Positions 11,335-22,382 of a DNA stretch of 64,000 bases are shown one piece after another. The notes under the pieces were generated by a model. The model was not told the DNA's origin. It did no database searches and saw only the letters and a program-made list of their open reading frames with translations. Source of the stretch: Usnea hakonensis (taxonomy: Eukaryota > Ascomycota > Lecanoromycetes > Lecanorales > Parmeliaceae); NCBI GenBank assembly GCA_013423325.1, contig BLJB01000026.1, forward strand, positions 310,001 to 374,000, given 5' to 3'. A program made the position numbers and the translations under genes. Positions within the stretch are counted from its first letter, which is position 1. Every line of letters starts with the position of its first letter.

Positions 11335-12638
11335 TCAACTCCTCCCAGCTCTCGTCCCCCAATCCAATCCCTTCTCTCTAATCATTTGATCCGCTTTCAA
11401 TTTTCCATCGCGTCTCCACTCTATCTTCAGTCTATCCCCTAACTCATGTACACTTTCCATAATCTCCTCCATCTCCCTCGGCTTGAGAAGCATCAAAGCC
11501 TCTTCGACAGAGCTCATGCACTTATCCCTCCTGGTGGTGTACGTAAGTCGCTTGGCCGTGCCCTTCACATCGTGGAGGTAAGCCATCTCATCGGAGTGCG
11601 TCCTGATCCATTCGAAACGCTTCTGCCACAGCCTGATGACCTCGGAGGCCGTCTCGAGGAGCTTATGAGCAAAGTATCCTCGTTCGATTTTGCCTTTCCC
11701 CACCTGGGCCCATTTGCGCAGTGGCCTTTCCACTTCTTTGGCGGCTTCGATCGTTTGGCGGATCATCTCGACAAAATCCCTCTGCGTCTCGGTGACGAAG
11801 ATGCCTGAGAAAAGCGTCACTGTTTGAATCTTTTAGATGTTCTCCTGGCTTGGGTGAAATATGGGGCCTCCTCCCCATTGTGCCCGCCAATCACAACCCC
11901 TCAAGCAGACATCAGAAGAGATGGATAAAACTCACAGCCACTCGCCTGATCGAAATCCCGATACAGATTCAACACCTGCCTCACGTCCACAAGCCGCTCC
12001 TTGAGCCTCATCGCCAACACATAACCATACAACTCGGACCCCAAAAACCGCTTCCGCTCCCTCTCCTCATCATCTTCGTACTCCGCATACACACGCTCCG
12101 ACCCCTGCGAGCTCGGCCGCGACGTCTGCGTCAAGCACCGGCCCCGAACCGTCCCGTCGATGTCGGACCCGTACGACAGCGGCATCTCGTACACTTCGCC
12201 CCGGCGAGGCATCTCGTCTAGCCCCGCAAAGGCGGTGTCGATGTACGACGGGCCTAACAGGGGGGTTGGGCGTAGGGGCCCAGGTCGTTGAGGGGAGCAG
12301 AATACGACACTGCCGCACAGGCCGGCGTCGTAGCCCACGGCGCTCTTGGAACGATCGGGGTATCTGGGCCGCATAGCGAGGGTGCGGTGGCTATCGTTGT
12401 TGTTGTTGTTATTGTTGTTAAAGTCGGTGGTGTCGCGGCGGGAGATGTGGCCGCTCGAACGGCGGGACGAGAAGCCGGGGCGGCGGGTGTTGGGGTATCC
12501 TGTCCGGTCCATTGCTTGTGAGGGAGTGCGAACGAGGGTATGAGTGGTTGGGGCTGGGATGTGGCGGTAGGTGATTGTTGGTAGTTGTCTGTGGGTTTTA
12601 GGCTTGCGGTCTGCACGAGATGGAAGTCTCCTAGTCAT
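11335..12638 (-). CDS. Uncharacterised protein with disordered N-terminus and helical C-terminus
   Basis: Two exons: about 12638-11936 and 11819-11335, joined by a 116-nt intron (GTGAGT..AACAG) in phase. The start is uncertain: ATGs at 12638 (MTRRLPSRADRK) and 12497 (MDRTGYPN) are both possible, and a 5' intron cannot be excluded. The N-terminal half is Arg/Ser/Pro-rich and includes a run of eight Asn. The C-terminal half is helical and well structured (FLGSELYGYVLAMRLKERL, then TQRDFVEMIRQTIEAAKEVE). No enzyme motif seen, and I do not recognise the family. Confidence 0.65.
12393..12423 (+). repeat. GTT/ATT trinucleotide microsatellite inside a CDS
   Basis: Imperfect (GTT)n on the plus strand encodes the poly-Asn run of the minus-strand protein. 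Such tracts often vary in length between strains. Confidence 0.8.
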
Positions 12639-13235
12639 ATGGGGAGACCTGTTCACTGGGGGTAGAAAAGAAAGACAGAAAGGGAGAAAGGAGGGAGCGA
12701 GAAGGAAGGTAACTAATAAATGCTGTCTCTGTGTGGGGGCGGGGGTAGAAGGGAGGCTGCGAGAATTGTTACCAAGACCCGTTGATATCATCTGCAGATC
12801 ATCGAAGATCGCACTGCCCGAGGAGCAAACAAACGAGAGAAAAGGTAAAACCAGGTCACCTCAACCTTTTCGGTGACTTGCATTCTCAGTCGACCACAAG
12901 CATGCATAACTCATCTGACGCTCCCCCCCACATACCCTCAAAACCCCCGTCAAAAACCAGGCGTGCCCTGATTGCATGCACGTCATCCCTCCTCCGCCGT
13001 TGGACGAGCCGGAGACTCCACGATAAGTGCAAAAAAGGGCCGACGAAAACAATCATGCATGCATATCAATCCTACTTTTCTAGCCTCCACTTCCTTTCTG
13101 AGCACCTCGCATGTTCAATGTCCAACCTGCGGGCTGCTCCATAGGATCCAAAGCACAGACCAAACGAATTATCCTGGGGCGACCACTCACCGCAGGCCCC
13201 TCCCCCCTCCTTCCCCTCTGCACCTCGGCTCTCTC
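12639..13235. other. Intergenic and 5' leader region
   Basis: Contains an alternative in-frame ATG at 12791 for the gene to the left, a pyrimidine-rich stretch on the minus strand, and otherwise no supported gene. Confidence 0.4.
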
Positions 13236-14247
13236 TCACTCAACCTCCAAAATCCACCCCGCAGCTTTCAAATCAGCCTTGCTCATACTGCCATAATCCT
13301 TCCACCTCTTCTCCCACCGCTCCGCCATCTTCCTCACCTCCCGTTCCTTCCACTCCTCCCCCTCCCCCAGCTCTTCCAAATATCCCACCACGCCGCCCAG
13401 AACATCCCTCACCACATCCTTCTTCTTCCTGAGCCACTCTCTCCGCGCCACATCGTCCTCCATGTCCACCTTCTCCTCCATGACCGCCCACAGATACTTG
13501 CGTTTGGACTTGAACCTGCGGGTGATTTTGCCGGCCACCTTCTCCAAGCGACCGGGGGTCGGGTTGCCGCGTTGTTTGTCGTTGCGTAGGGTGCGCAGCT
13601 GGGTTGTGTAGGTTTCTATGTTTGCGATTGTGGAGGCGATGAGGGTGAGGAAGCCTTTGTGACGAGGGCCGGATACGGTGTCTGGAGTTCATTAGCACGG
13701 GGTTTTCTGCGTTGGTGTGGATCCGGAATGCAGTGCGTTGGAGTGTGGTTGAGGGTGGTAAATCAGAATTTTTCTTCTTCTTTTGCTTACCGCCGAGATG
13801 TATGTTGAACTTTTTGTACTCGTCCAGGAAGGACTTCAGCAACGACGTTTCGTTGCCTAACTTCCTGAAGACTGCCATACTCATATGTTCGCTGTCGCTA
13901 TCGAACACATCGTTGTCCCAGTCCCCCGGCCCCCATTTCGAGGGGTCCTGATCCGTCGCCGTGGAGGAGATTGAGGACTGCGATTCTGGCATCAACGTGG
14001 TCTGGCGTTCACTTCTTGGTCCTGTAGGGACCAAGCTGGTAGCAGCTTCCCCGGGCACGTTAGGGATTTGATGACTTGGAGTTAGGTGAATAGGATTCTC
14101 ACCATCATCGTGCCTCTGACGCTTGGAGCGGTCAACTTGTCCGCTTGTGCTACTCGCGACCGCGAGGTTCGAATCTGGATGCTCTCGTTTGACGACGCCC
14201 TTGGAGGGTATAGAGAATGCCACCTTGGGTACTCTGGTGTCTGGCAT
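13236..14247 (-). CDS. Uncharacterised basic, helical protein
   Basis: Two exons, 14247-13791 and 13681-13236, with a 109-nt intron (GTAAGC..CTAATGAACTCCAG), give 300 aa in frame. The first half is disordered with a basic, nuclear-signal-like KRQRHDDGE and an acidic WDNDVFDSDSEH. The second half is helical and charged (RRFKSKRKYLWAVMEEKVDMEDD, WEKRWKDYGSMSK). It looks nuclear, by composition only. I do not recognise the family. Confidence 0.7.
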
Positions 14248-16685
14248 ATTCTCGTGGCCGTTGATTCGTCGAGAGGGTTTTTATTCGGAAGCTGGGTCGT
14301 TGTCAGCGTTTACGTTATGAACTTAGGTTTCCATTCATCCCACTTGATGCCATTTCAAGATTAATGATGTTCTGCGTTGGGTGCTGGAGTGGTGTCAGTG
14401 TTTGCAAGTTAGAAAAACGATCCCGCTCAACTCACTTCAATGAGTTTTCACTGTCTGTCGTCAGATCAAAACGGATCAGGGCTCTTACGGAAGCCACTAG
14501 AAGATGCTGGGAGTAGCTAAAGTATCTATGTTGACTTGCTAAAGCAAAAAGAGTTGAGCTAGAAGTTTGAAGCCTTTGTGGTTGGGTTGTGTAAACTGAG
14601 TATGAAGTAGAAACTAAGAGATTGCAAGTGTTGTGACATCGGGCCGGTAGCATTGGTAACAGAACTAAATTTGTCTGCCTGTTGTCACTCTTGCGGACCT
14701 AAAGTGGAAGATGCCCCAGCCAATCATGAGATACCAAATTTGCAATACTTCTTTTCAAGTCGGTCTCATCTTTCTACAAGCAGCCCAGACCTATCCTCAT
14801 CGGTGTCACAAACACTTGCTTCATACTTCTAATTATCTCTTGTCTCTTCCTTCTCCCAAACCTGGAGGATTATCCGTAGCAGAGTTAGAAGCGTTTCCCT
14901 CACATGTTGCCTCAGCTTGGCAACAATTGCAGATTTGATTTCTTTGGGATTCTTCATAGTTTTTATAAATCTTTCATGACTTTCCATTGACGAGCAGCAC
15001 TTGATTAAGTCAGACAATGTCTTATTCCTTAACTCGTCCTAATAATCATACCAGGTCGCTGTATTCATGCCTCTACCTGGCGGGCCTATGCTTAGCGCGC
15101 AAACTGCGAGAATTCTGCAGACACAACAAAGGCTCGGCCACGCTTCGGGTACCCTGATCTTTGTTTGGGGCCCTAGTGACCGCCGTATCTGCTAGTTGAT
15201 CTCCGTAGGCCACGATGTGCGATGTCCAGGCTGTTTTGGGCTACCAGGATAACGCGTGCGGTCGGTCCGATCACTGCAAAGGACTAAGTTCGGCGAAGAT
15301 GAACTCTCACATAGGATGAGGCAAGGCTAAAATGCTACAATTCTTTACAGAATTCCGATTTAATTGATAACGTAGCATTTGATTGCGTTAGCAATCTGTG
15401 AGGCACATTAGCAGAAGCTGAGTAACAGATTAAATAGGTTGCCCAAATACTGTGTGGTACATGAATGATTAAGTATAAAGATGGAGTAAAACTTGCTACC
15501 CAGGATGTTTTGATTACGCTGTTGATCTCAATGTAGTACTGCTAGCTTAGAACCTCTGCGGCTACGCAATTGGTAGAATACATCTCTGAACGGAAATTAC
15601 GATGTACTTGCCCAACAAACAAGGCATCGGCTATTCGTACGATATGAAGGCTCTGCAATGTACTTACATTAGGCAGGCTTGCCTGAACCAACTGGGTAGA
15701 ACTTTACATAGAGGACTCAAACCAAGACATCAACCTTCGTGACCCCGGATTGAAAGACCGTCCCAAAACTTCATTAACATACTCTTCAATAATGTATTCC
15801 TGTCACTTTCGACGCGAATGCTGAAGTATCGACTGAAACTTTTCAACGGCAGCTATCAAGCAGCTATTAAGCAGCGACCGTCAGCGTCCGAATTTGCTCG
15901 TACGAGCTTCAGATCTCTCGCAGTACGTAATTTGGTGATTGAACATCTGCCACAACGCAGTTACGTTAATGTTGAGAACCAGAGGGGTTTCATCATAGGC
16001 AGTTTCGGCATCTTTGCGGTCAGCAGTGTGGATTACCTTAGCTATGCCGTTATTCCTACTACTAGACTTGCGCTCTTTCATCGCAGATTTCTAGACCAAG
16101 GACCAAAAATTCCGTACAAGTTCCAGCTGGAAGATCCATATCCATGAAGACATTAGTAGCACAAGATCATCTATTGCCCTTTCCACACTCTTTGAAAGAG
16201 ATGTGGTCACCAACAACGCATTCAGTCGGTAGCATCTGATATCGCAGTATTGGGTCTAATTGTAATCGTAGGTTTGTTGTACTTCTTTGTTCTGATGCTT
16301 GCACAGGTCGTGGACTTGTTTTCCTCTCGCTTCGTTCTCCGATGTGTGGCTTTGGACCGACTCCACTCACCTTGTTCAGTCCGACCCTCAACATTTCATC
16401 AGATTTCGCGAGATTCATTGACGGCGTTCGTGGAATGAATCATCTCAAGCGCAGTACTTCCAGAATATCTGACAAACCAGCCTAAATACGCACGACCAGA
16501 GATGATTCAATGCTGATGGCTGGAATGATTGAACAATACGCATCCTTCAGAATAACATTCACGAAAGAATTCCTTCTTCTCGTCGAGATCTCCGGAAACT
16601 TTGAGCGAAAGCACTTTGATCAATCCTCTCTTGCGGACTTATCACTTGGTTTTCAGGCGTCATAACCTTTTGATGATGTTCTTGG
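14248..16685. other. Gene-poor stretch left of the SINE-like element
   Basis: About 2.4 kb with only short, overlapping frames on both strands and no sustained protein-like reading. The longest (15818-16147, 109 aa) has no recognisable features. It may hold decayed repeat DNA, but I see no ends. Confidence 0.4.
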
Positions 16686-16695
16686 TAATTCGTTA

Positions 16696-16719
16696 TGATG
16701 ATGATGATGATGATGATGT
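16696..16719. repeat. GAT/ATC microsatellite tail
   Basis: About eight ATG/GAT units form the 3' tail of the SINE-like element on the minus strand. Confidence 0.9.
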
Positions 16720-17118
16720 AGTCAATTATACTGCTACCACTTAAGGCACAGGCGGCAAAGGCCTAGAGTAGATCCACTCCCTAACTAGGTTTTGACTACA
16801 TGTAAAGTATACTAGTACTTATCCCTAACTCTTAACTAGTATCCACCTCTTATAGGCTAATCGGGTAGTTACAGTATACCAGTCGTAGACCGTGGTTTCT
16901 CGATTAGACGACTCTTTAAGATATGTATTATTACGTAGTACGGTAGTCTCTTACGTGTTACGCCCGACCTAGGGTGTATATCCCCCAGCTCGCGTCGTTA
17001 ACGCGTGTGGTTATATCCTTCGAGGGACTAATAATAATTGCCTCTGTAGGATTCGAACCTATACGACCACTGCTGTATACTGTGTCATCCACAGGATAGC
17101 CTTAGTGGTAGCACCGTA

Positions 17119-17139
17119 GCAGTGCTTGTTAGGCACTGC
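17119..17139. repeat. Perfect 7-bp hairpin in the SINE head
   Basis: GCAGTGC (17119-17125) and GCACTGC (17133-17139) flank a 7-nt loop, inside the tRNA-like head. Confidence 0.75.
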
Positions 17140-17160
17140 CGTCAGGCTAATTCGTTATGA

Positions 17161-17694
17161 GCCCCTCATCTGAGAAAGAACGCATGACCAACCTCATGAT
17201 GAAAGCAAACCTTAACCTGGCGCCCTAAATTCAGGGTTAAAAATACGTCCTTTGCTCGATTCGAGATGTTCCTAATTCGATAAATATCCTTAAAATTCAG
17301 AAACCCCACCAGTCTTTCATGCGGAGTGCATCTCGAACATGATTACCTGAGTTGGACTCACGGGACATTCGGCTTTGCATTACGAATACTAAGCATAATG
17401 GCTGGGTACGATATACAAATCCGTGTTCTACCGACCTGACCCAATAAGGATCTCAATTCTATTGAACAATATCGACACAACCGCAGACCAAGTGCCCAGA
17501 AGCAAAGCTCTTATCAATTGAAAGGCAAAGGGCCATAAACCCATCTATCAGTGTCAAAGTTCCGTAAATCATCCAAGTCTACGGCACCAACTGCAATGGC
17601 AGATCTGACTGAATTCTATGCGTAACATGTAAACAAGGCTTTGTCTGAGTGTTGCGACTAAGAGGGAAATTTAGCAACGTGAAAAGATCCTAAG
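17161..17694. other. Intergenic flank
   Basis: AT-leaning sequence between the SINE-like element and the 3' end of the PARP gene. Nothing recognised. Confidence 0.4.
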
Positions 17695-20600
17695 CTACAG
17701 AGTATCACTCCTCAAGCTCTTGAACATACTCTCCATTGGTATCCTCACATCTTTCGCGGCTGGCATCGCCGCTGCACCAGCTGCACTCTCCAACAGAAAA
17801 ACATATCTTACGATTAATCTTGTTGCATCAGTGATGACATAGACGCCAGCACGTGCTGCTTTGGGCTTCGGTCCCGCCAGCTCACAGCCCAACAACAGCC
17901 GCTTGTCTTTGAGACTACTCGACTTCCATCCGCCTGTTGTTGTCGTTGCATAATCCCACGCGACCCTCGGCTCATCAGCCACGTATATTCCGGGACCGAA
18001 GACGGCAGCGTTTCGCATAAGGGGGCTACCACTCAGCACACGTAGACCTTGGCAGAGGATGGCGTGGAGGCGGTCGAGGGATGTCCCGTGGAAGACCACC
18101 TGAGAAATTGGCGAAGGGGTCGATAAGTGGCGTGAGAAGGCTATCTCGAGGTCTGGCGCCGCGTTCGCGAGAAGAAACTGGTTTCTACCGAATGATGGGA
18201 CCCGTTGGAGCACGGTCGCGGAAACCAAGAAGCCACGATAAGAGAGTAAAGCCCAGACAAGGCCTTTTGCAAGCGCCTGAGATGTGGAATACTGGGTACA
18301 GTAGCCAGCCAGAGCTTGAGCGAGGCAAAAACCATTTCCATGGACATTAAGGCAAACTTTGAGATGTTTTGCGACAACAGGTATTGCTGGAAGGCCATCC
18401 AACATGCCGACAACAGCAGTAGCGTCATTCGCTGGACAATCAATCAAGAGGGAGAGATTCCCGGTTGACGCGGTTGCGTGGATCATGCTCAAGAGGAGGT
18501 CTACCACGGGAGGATCTTGCCAAAGCTCGGCAAGTTGGATCTCGATGGGTGCTTTTTGAAATGTCTTTTTACAGTTATCTGACGGACAAATCGTAGCACG
18601 TCGTAAGCGGCGATGACCTCGGCCACATACCGCACAACCTTGCCCAAATACAGCGAGCTTAGAAGTCATGTATTTATGGGACTGCTCCAGAGATCTGAAA
18701 TTGTGATGTAGGTGATGCCACAACATTCTTGACACTTGGTAGGCACCAATGTTTGGTCGACCACCGCAATACTGTTCATGAGGTGGTCTACTGCTACCCC
18801 TAAAAACTTCCCAAGGGGTATGGCAATTCCCACTGGAAGAATCTCTGGAGTTTATTCGGTTACTGAACTCGGCAGAAAGATGCACACAGAACTTGATTGG
18901 CGCGCCGTTGGGTCCAAGGGTGAGGCGTATCAAGAAGCTTTCGGCGTCACTTGCACCTATTGCGAATCGTTGCAATCTGGTCATTTTCGTGGCCGGAAAT
19001 TGTAGCTCAATTTCGTCATTGGAAACCTTCTCGACCAGCGAGGCAAGCGAGGAAGGAAGGCTTGCCAGAGCGTCGTCTGCGACACGAGGGGTTTCAATAT
19101 TGAGCCTGGCAAGTAAGTCCAAGACGTTCGCAGGGGCAGCGGCCTGAAGAGATAGCCGCAGGTTCTCCAGACGCCGAGCTTCATTCATTAATTCCAGATA
19201 TCGCTTGTGGACACTGCCAGCAGCCTTCTTCAGACGAATTGCCAAGGGAAACCCCTCAGCGTCAAGCTCGATTCCGATGAACTTGGCTGTTTTCCTTAGA
19301 GCGAGACAATCTGGTTCTGCAGAACCCATAGTCTGTAAGCTGATCGCTAAGTCAACTTCAGCCATTTCTGCATGTTTCTGACCTCGCGAATTGAGCACAC
19401 GTAAACATGCCTCAGCTCCCTTCGAGCTCGCTTTGGACACGGCTGATAAAATTGCTTCAATCTCACCAACATTCCCTATCCGGAGACGTGCCATGCAATA
19501 ATCCATAAATTTGGTATGATCGCTAGATTTGCTATCCTGGACGTAATCGAGCGCCTGGAGGAGCTGACGATTCTCTGAAGCATCGGGGCCTAACAAGAGT
19601 AACCGCATTGCGGGTCCGTGCTTGATGACGGACTTCAAGTGCTCTATTGCTGGAAGGTAGGCGGCCGATTGCTGAGACCAGCTGTGGAGCTCGAGACTCA
19701 AGAGCCTAAGAACATGGCGTTCCGTTATCACGCCAGATCCCTTGTACACTAGCCTGATATTACTGAGCAACTCAAACCAAATATTTGGGTTCAGGTTTGT
19801 CACCGCGTGGAGTAGAAGTTTTTCGTGCTGTTTCTCGATTGCAAATGACAGTACTTTACGCCAGCGTCGTAGAATCTCTGTCCTTTTTTCTAATGCCAAG
19901 AGTCCGATGAGGGCAATGCATCCTGAGTCCGGGTTCCCGTCTCGAAAATTGAGTGCGTGCAAAAGACTCATGCCCCAACTTTTGCTAAGGGTCGACAAAT
20001 CTCTTAGGCAATCGCATCTAAATTCGCAGCTAGTGTTAGAGAGATCCCCAATGAGAAGAGCAAGCTCACGGCGATTCCTATCCGGAGTTTGATTCCATAG
20101 ACTGATTAGAACCTCAACCACTTCTTTACTTTCTGGGTAATTGGCATAACCTGGCAGTAACTGAGCCTTGCAGTATGCATCTATTTCGCTCTGTAGGGGA
20201 CTAGGTGTTAAAGATGATGTGCCTCGTATAGAGCTGCGTATGGCGATAAGGGTCTCTATCGTCACTAGGGAGGGCGCAGAAATAATAGATTGCTGCACAG
20301 AGCGCTCGAGCTCGACCAGTAGCCACATCTTATCCTGCATCTTATCCTGAACCCAGAGAGTGAAGTCTAAAAGCTCCCTTGTAGCATCAACCCATTCGTT
20401 GCCTTCACGAAAATGGGCGAGAAGTGTGCCTTGAAGCTCTCTGACGTATGTTGATATCTTTTCCTTGATATAGGGCAGGATCTGCCGACGCAATGCCAGT
20501 ATCCGAGGATCGCTCAAAGCAGGTAGAAGTTGCCTAATGTCCCACACCTCTTGTCCAACACTAAGCAGAAGTTGCCTGGTGTCCGTTAGCTTTCTTCCAG

Positions 20601-21747
20601 CACTTAATTCTGGTACGGCGCAAGTCTGCAGAATGACCGTGGTCAAAGCTGGGTCGCCGAAAACTCGCACGTTTTCCAGGATCTGAAGGACTTCGTCACA
20701 TATAATTCTTGAGGTGCTGAGAAGGGCAAGTAACGCCGTGTACTCAGGGCCAGCCGAACCTGCAGAATCTATCACAATCGTCAGTCGCTCGAGGATAGCG
20801 CTCAATGTCTCAGACCTCTTGAATGGATTCTTTGTGAAACTGACGTGGGTAGTGCCCCACTGCAGCATAGATTGAGAAAGGCGAGAACCCTGTGCAATCA
20901 ACCCTTTCTGTAGCGTGGCTTGCTCACTCCCCGTCATGCTCACAAAGTCTGGTCCTTCCAATGCAAGTAGGTCTTTAAGAGAAAATTGTACACCATTAGT
21001 GAGTTGCATCCAAGTTCGCAAGCGAGGGATATCGGGTCGCCATGCGGCCCATGCTCCCCATCCCGGTAGATGATCATCTAGCAAATTCGTGGTGTTGACA
21101 CTCATCATTGATGAAGTTTTGCTGCTGATGGGATCTGTTGACAGCCATCCAACTGCACGATGAGCGTCCAGCCACTGACTCCTACATCTAAATTCATGAA
21201 GGCTGTTTGCGAATCGTGCACACACGCTGTCCGCAAGTCTCTTTATATTCTCATGAAGCAATAGATCAGGGGACATCCGAGTTCGCAGCAGCGATAGCAC
21301 ATTGTAAAGTTGCTGAGCCGAAATACTGGAGGAGCCACTGGGTGCTGCGTGCTCCAATAGGCAATTTGCCCATTGTGCTTCAATCTCACTTACTGCGCCT
21401 GGATTCTCGTGATTGGTGGCTATGATGATCTGAAGGGTCTCTTGACCTTCTAAAGCACCACTGGGATCTGTAATGAAGTCCTTGATGAGCAAATCCTTCA
21501 TCGTTCGCGATGAAATTCTGGAAGCGCATGCTGCAATCGCAATTTCTTTGGAAGGGTGATTTTGTATTAGAGCGAGAAGACGTTCCTCGACCTGGACTGA
21601 CGACATTCTCCCTTTCCTCTTGATGTAGTATCCGGTATGATTTTGTAGTGCAATCCACGGGAAATCAGGGTCAGCGGGTCTCCTTAGGCCCGCAGTATCG
21701 TTGATATTCTTGTGCCAAGCACCGCTGTCGCGACCCTTGAATTTCAT
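17695..21747 (-). CDS. Very large PARP-domain protein (ADP-ribosyltransferase)
   Basis: One uninterrupted exon of 1350 aa from the ATG at 21747; a second in-frame Met (MSSVQVEERL) lies about 46 residues in. Residues 1 to about 950 are helical with no recognised domain. A Cys cluster, CAVC..CPSDNC (Cys 1038, 1041, 1054, 1059), could bind zinc. The C-terminus is a PARP catalytic fold: FHGTSLDRLHAIL (His1220), FGPGIYVADEP (Tyr1255) and RYVFLLE (Tyr1315 near the place of the usual Glu). An H-Y-Y set, as in PARP16-like enzymes, points to mono-ADP-ribosylation. I see no ubiquitin-conjugating domain, though some fungal relatives have one fused. Substrate unknown. Confidence 0.85.
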   Translation of the reverse strand: MKFKGRDSGAWHKNINDTAGLRRPADPDFPWIALQNHTGYYIKRKGRMSSVQVEERLLALIQNHPSKEIAIAACASRISSRTMKDLLIKDFITDPSGALEGQETLQIIIATNHENPGAVSEIEAQWANCLLEHAAPSGSSSISAQQLYNVLSLLRTRMSPDLLLHENIKRLADSVCARFANSLHEFRCRSQWLDAHRAVGWLSTDPISSKTSSMMSVNTTNLLDDHLPGWGAWAAWRPDIPRLRTWMQLTNGVQFSLKDLLALEGPDFVSMTGSEQATLQKGLIAQGSRLSQSMLQWGTTHVSFTKNPFKRSETLSAILERLTIVIDSAGSAGPEYTALLALLSTSRIICDEVLQILENVRVFGDPALTTVILQTCAVPELSAGRKLTDTRQLLLSVGQEVWDIRQLLPALSDPRILALRRQILPYIKEKISTYVRELQGTLLAHFREGNEWVDATRELLDFTLWVQDKMQDKMWLLVELERSVQQSIISAPSLVTIETLIAIRSSIRGTSSLTPSPLQSEIDAYCKAQLLPGYANYPESKEVVEVLISLWNQTPDRNRRELALLIGDLSNTSCEFRCDCLRDLSTLSKSWGMSLLHALNFRDGNPDSGCIALIGLLALEKRTEILRRWRKVLSFAIEKQHEKLLLHAVTNLNPNIWFELLSNIRLVYKGSGVITERHVLRLLSLELHSWSQQSAAYLPAIEHLKSVIKHGPAMRLLLLGPDASENRQLLQALDYVQDSKSSDHTKFMDYCMARLRIGNVGEIEAILSAVSKASSKGAEACLRVLNSRGQKHAEMAEVDLAISLQTMGSAEPDCLALRKTAKFIGIELDAEGFPLAIRLKKAAGSVHKRYLELMNEARRLENLRLSLQAAAPANVLDLLARLNIETPRVADDALASLPSSLASLVEKVSNDEIELQFPATKMTRLQRFAIGASDAESFLIRLTLGPNGAPIKFCVHLSAEFSNRINSRDSSSGNCHTPWEVFRGSSRPPHEQYCGGRPNIGAYQVSRMLWHHLHHNFRSLEQSHKYMTSKLAVFGQGCAVCGRGHRRLRRATICPSDNCKKTFQKAPIEIQLAELWQDPPVVDLLLSMIHATASTGNLSLLIDCPANDATAVVGMLDGLPAIPVVAKHLKVCLNVHGNGFCLAQALAGYCTQYSTSQALAKGLVWALLSYRGFLVSATVLQRVPSFGRNQFLLANAAPDLEIAFSRHLSTPSPISQVVFHGTSLDRLHAILCQGLRVLSGSPLMRNAAVFGPGIYVADEPRVAWDYATTTTGGWKSSSLKDKRLLLGCELAGPKPKAARAGVYVITDATRLIVRYVFLLESAAGAAAMPAAKDVRIPMESMFKSLRSDTL

Positions 21748-22382
21748 ACTGACCCACGACGCTAGGAACCGAGGCTAAGATATGTAGAAGTGCCCCGAGT
21801 TGATAGAAACGAGCAATTAGATGGAGTAAAAATGGGTCGTGATAGCTATATAACGCATGAGGAGAGGGGGAAAGTGTTTCTATAATAAGGACTTCGCCTA
21901 CCTATCTCAAAACTCGTTCACCCTGATTTCGGATATAGCATACTTTGACAACGCCATCGCATGTCGTAGACTGGCATTGTGTCAATAAGACCGGAGAAAG
22001 ATCGAATTGTTCCCAAATCTGGGGCACCAACAGATTGAGACATTAATCACTTCCAAGCTTACCTGGAACTTTGCACAGACTCGGGAGATGTTGTCTAAGC
22101 CTTGGATTGTCAGCCTTGCAAGCTTGTTACCTCGGGAGTAAAACAATTGGTCTGACAGACCAGCCAAGTTTCCGTCTGCGATCCGCCCCTGACCGTCACG
22201 TTCTCACACAGAACCGGTTTTCTTGCGTCGAATTTTTTTTTGGAGATGGTGTTCTTTTAAGCATGAAACTTCTAAGGCAAAGTACACTCATGAACCACGC
22301 CAGTCAACATGATGTTATTGTCAAGTTCAGGAGCCGCGACTCAGCCTAAGATTGAGTCCGACAAATTCTTTAAAAATCTCAC
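21748..22382. other. Intergenic region upstream of the PARP gene
   Basis: Promoter side of the PARP gene and of the possible small gene to the right. No motif claimed. Confidence 0.4.

Larger units (their letters stand above)
16686..17160 (-). mobile_element. SINE-like retroelement with target site duplication
   Basis: A perfect 13-bp direct repeat, TAATTCGTTATGA, is at 16686-16698 and 17148-17160. The 449 bp between read as a SINE on the minus strand. The 5' head begins GCCTGAC right after the duplication and contains a perfect pol III B box, GGTTCGAATCC (17059-17049). An AGAGGCA follows, whose AGGC can pair with the GCCT at the head, as in a tRNA acceptor stem. The 3' end is a (CAT)n tail (plus-strand (GAT)n, about 16696-16719) abutting the other duplication copy. 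No protein is encoded, as expected for an element mobilised in trans by a LINE. The A box is weak. Confidence 0.8.

Noticed and set aside
15818..16147. 109-aa plus-strand frame
   Set aside because: No family features, no neighbours supporting it, and the composition is like the surrounding non-coding DNA.
17039..17147. A functional tRNA gene
   Set aside because: The B box is perfect, but the span is too long, the acceptor stem pairs only partly, and it is the head of a TSD-flanked element.
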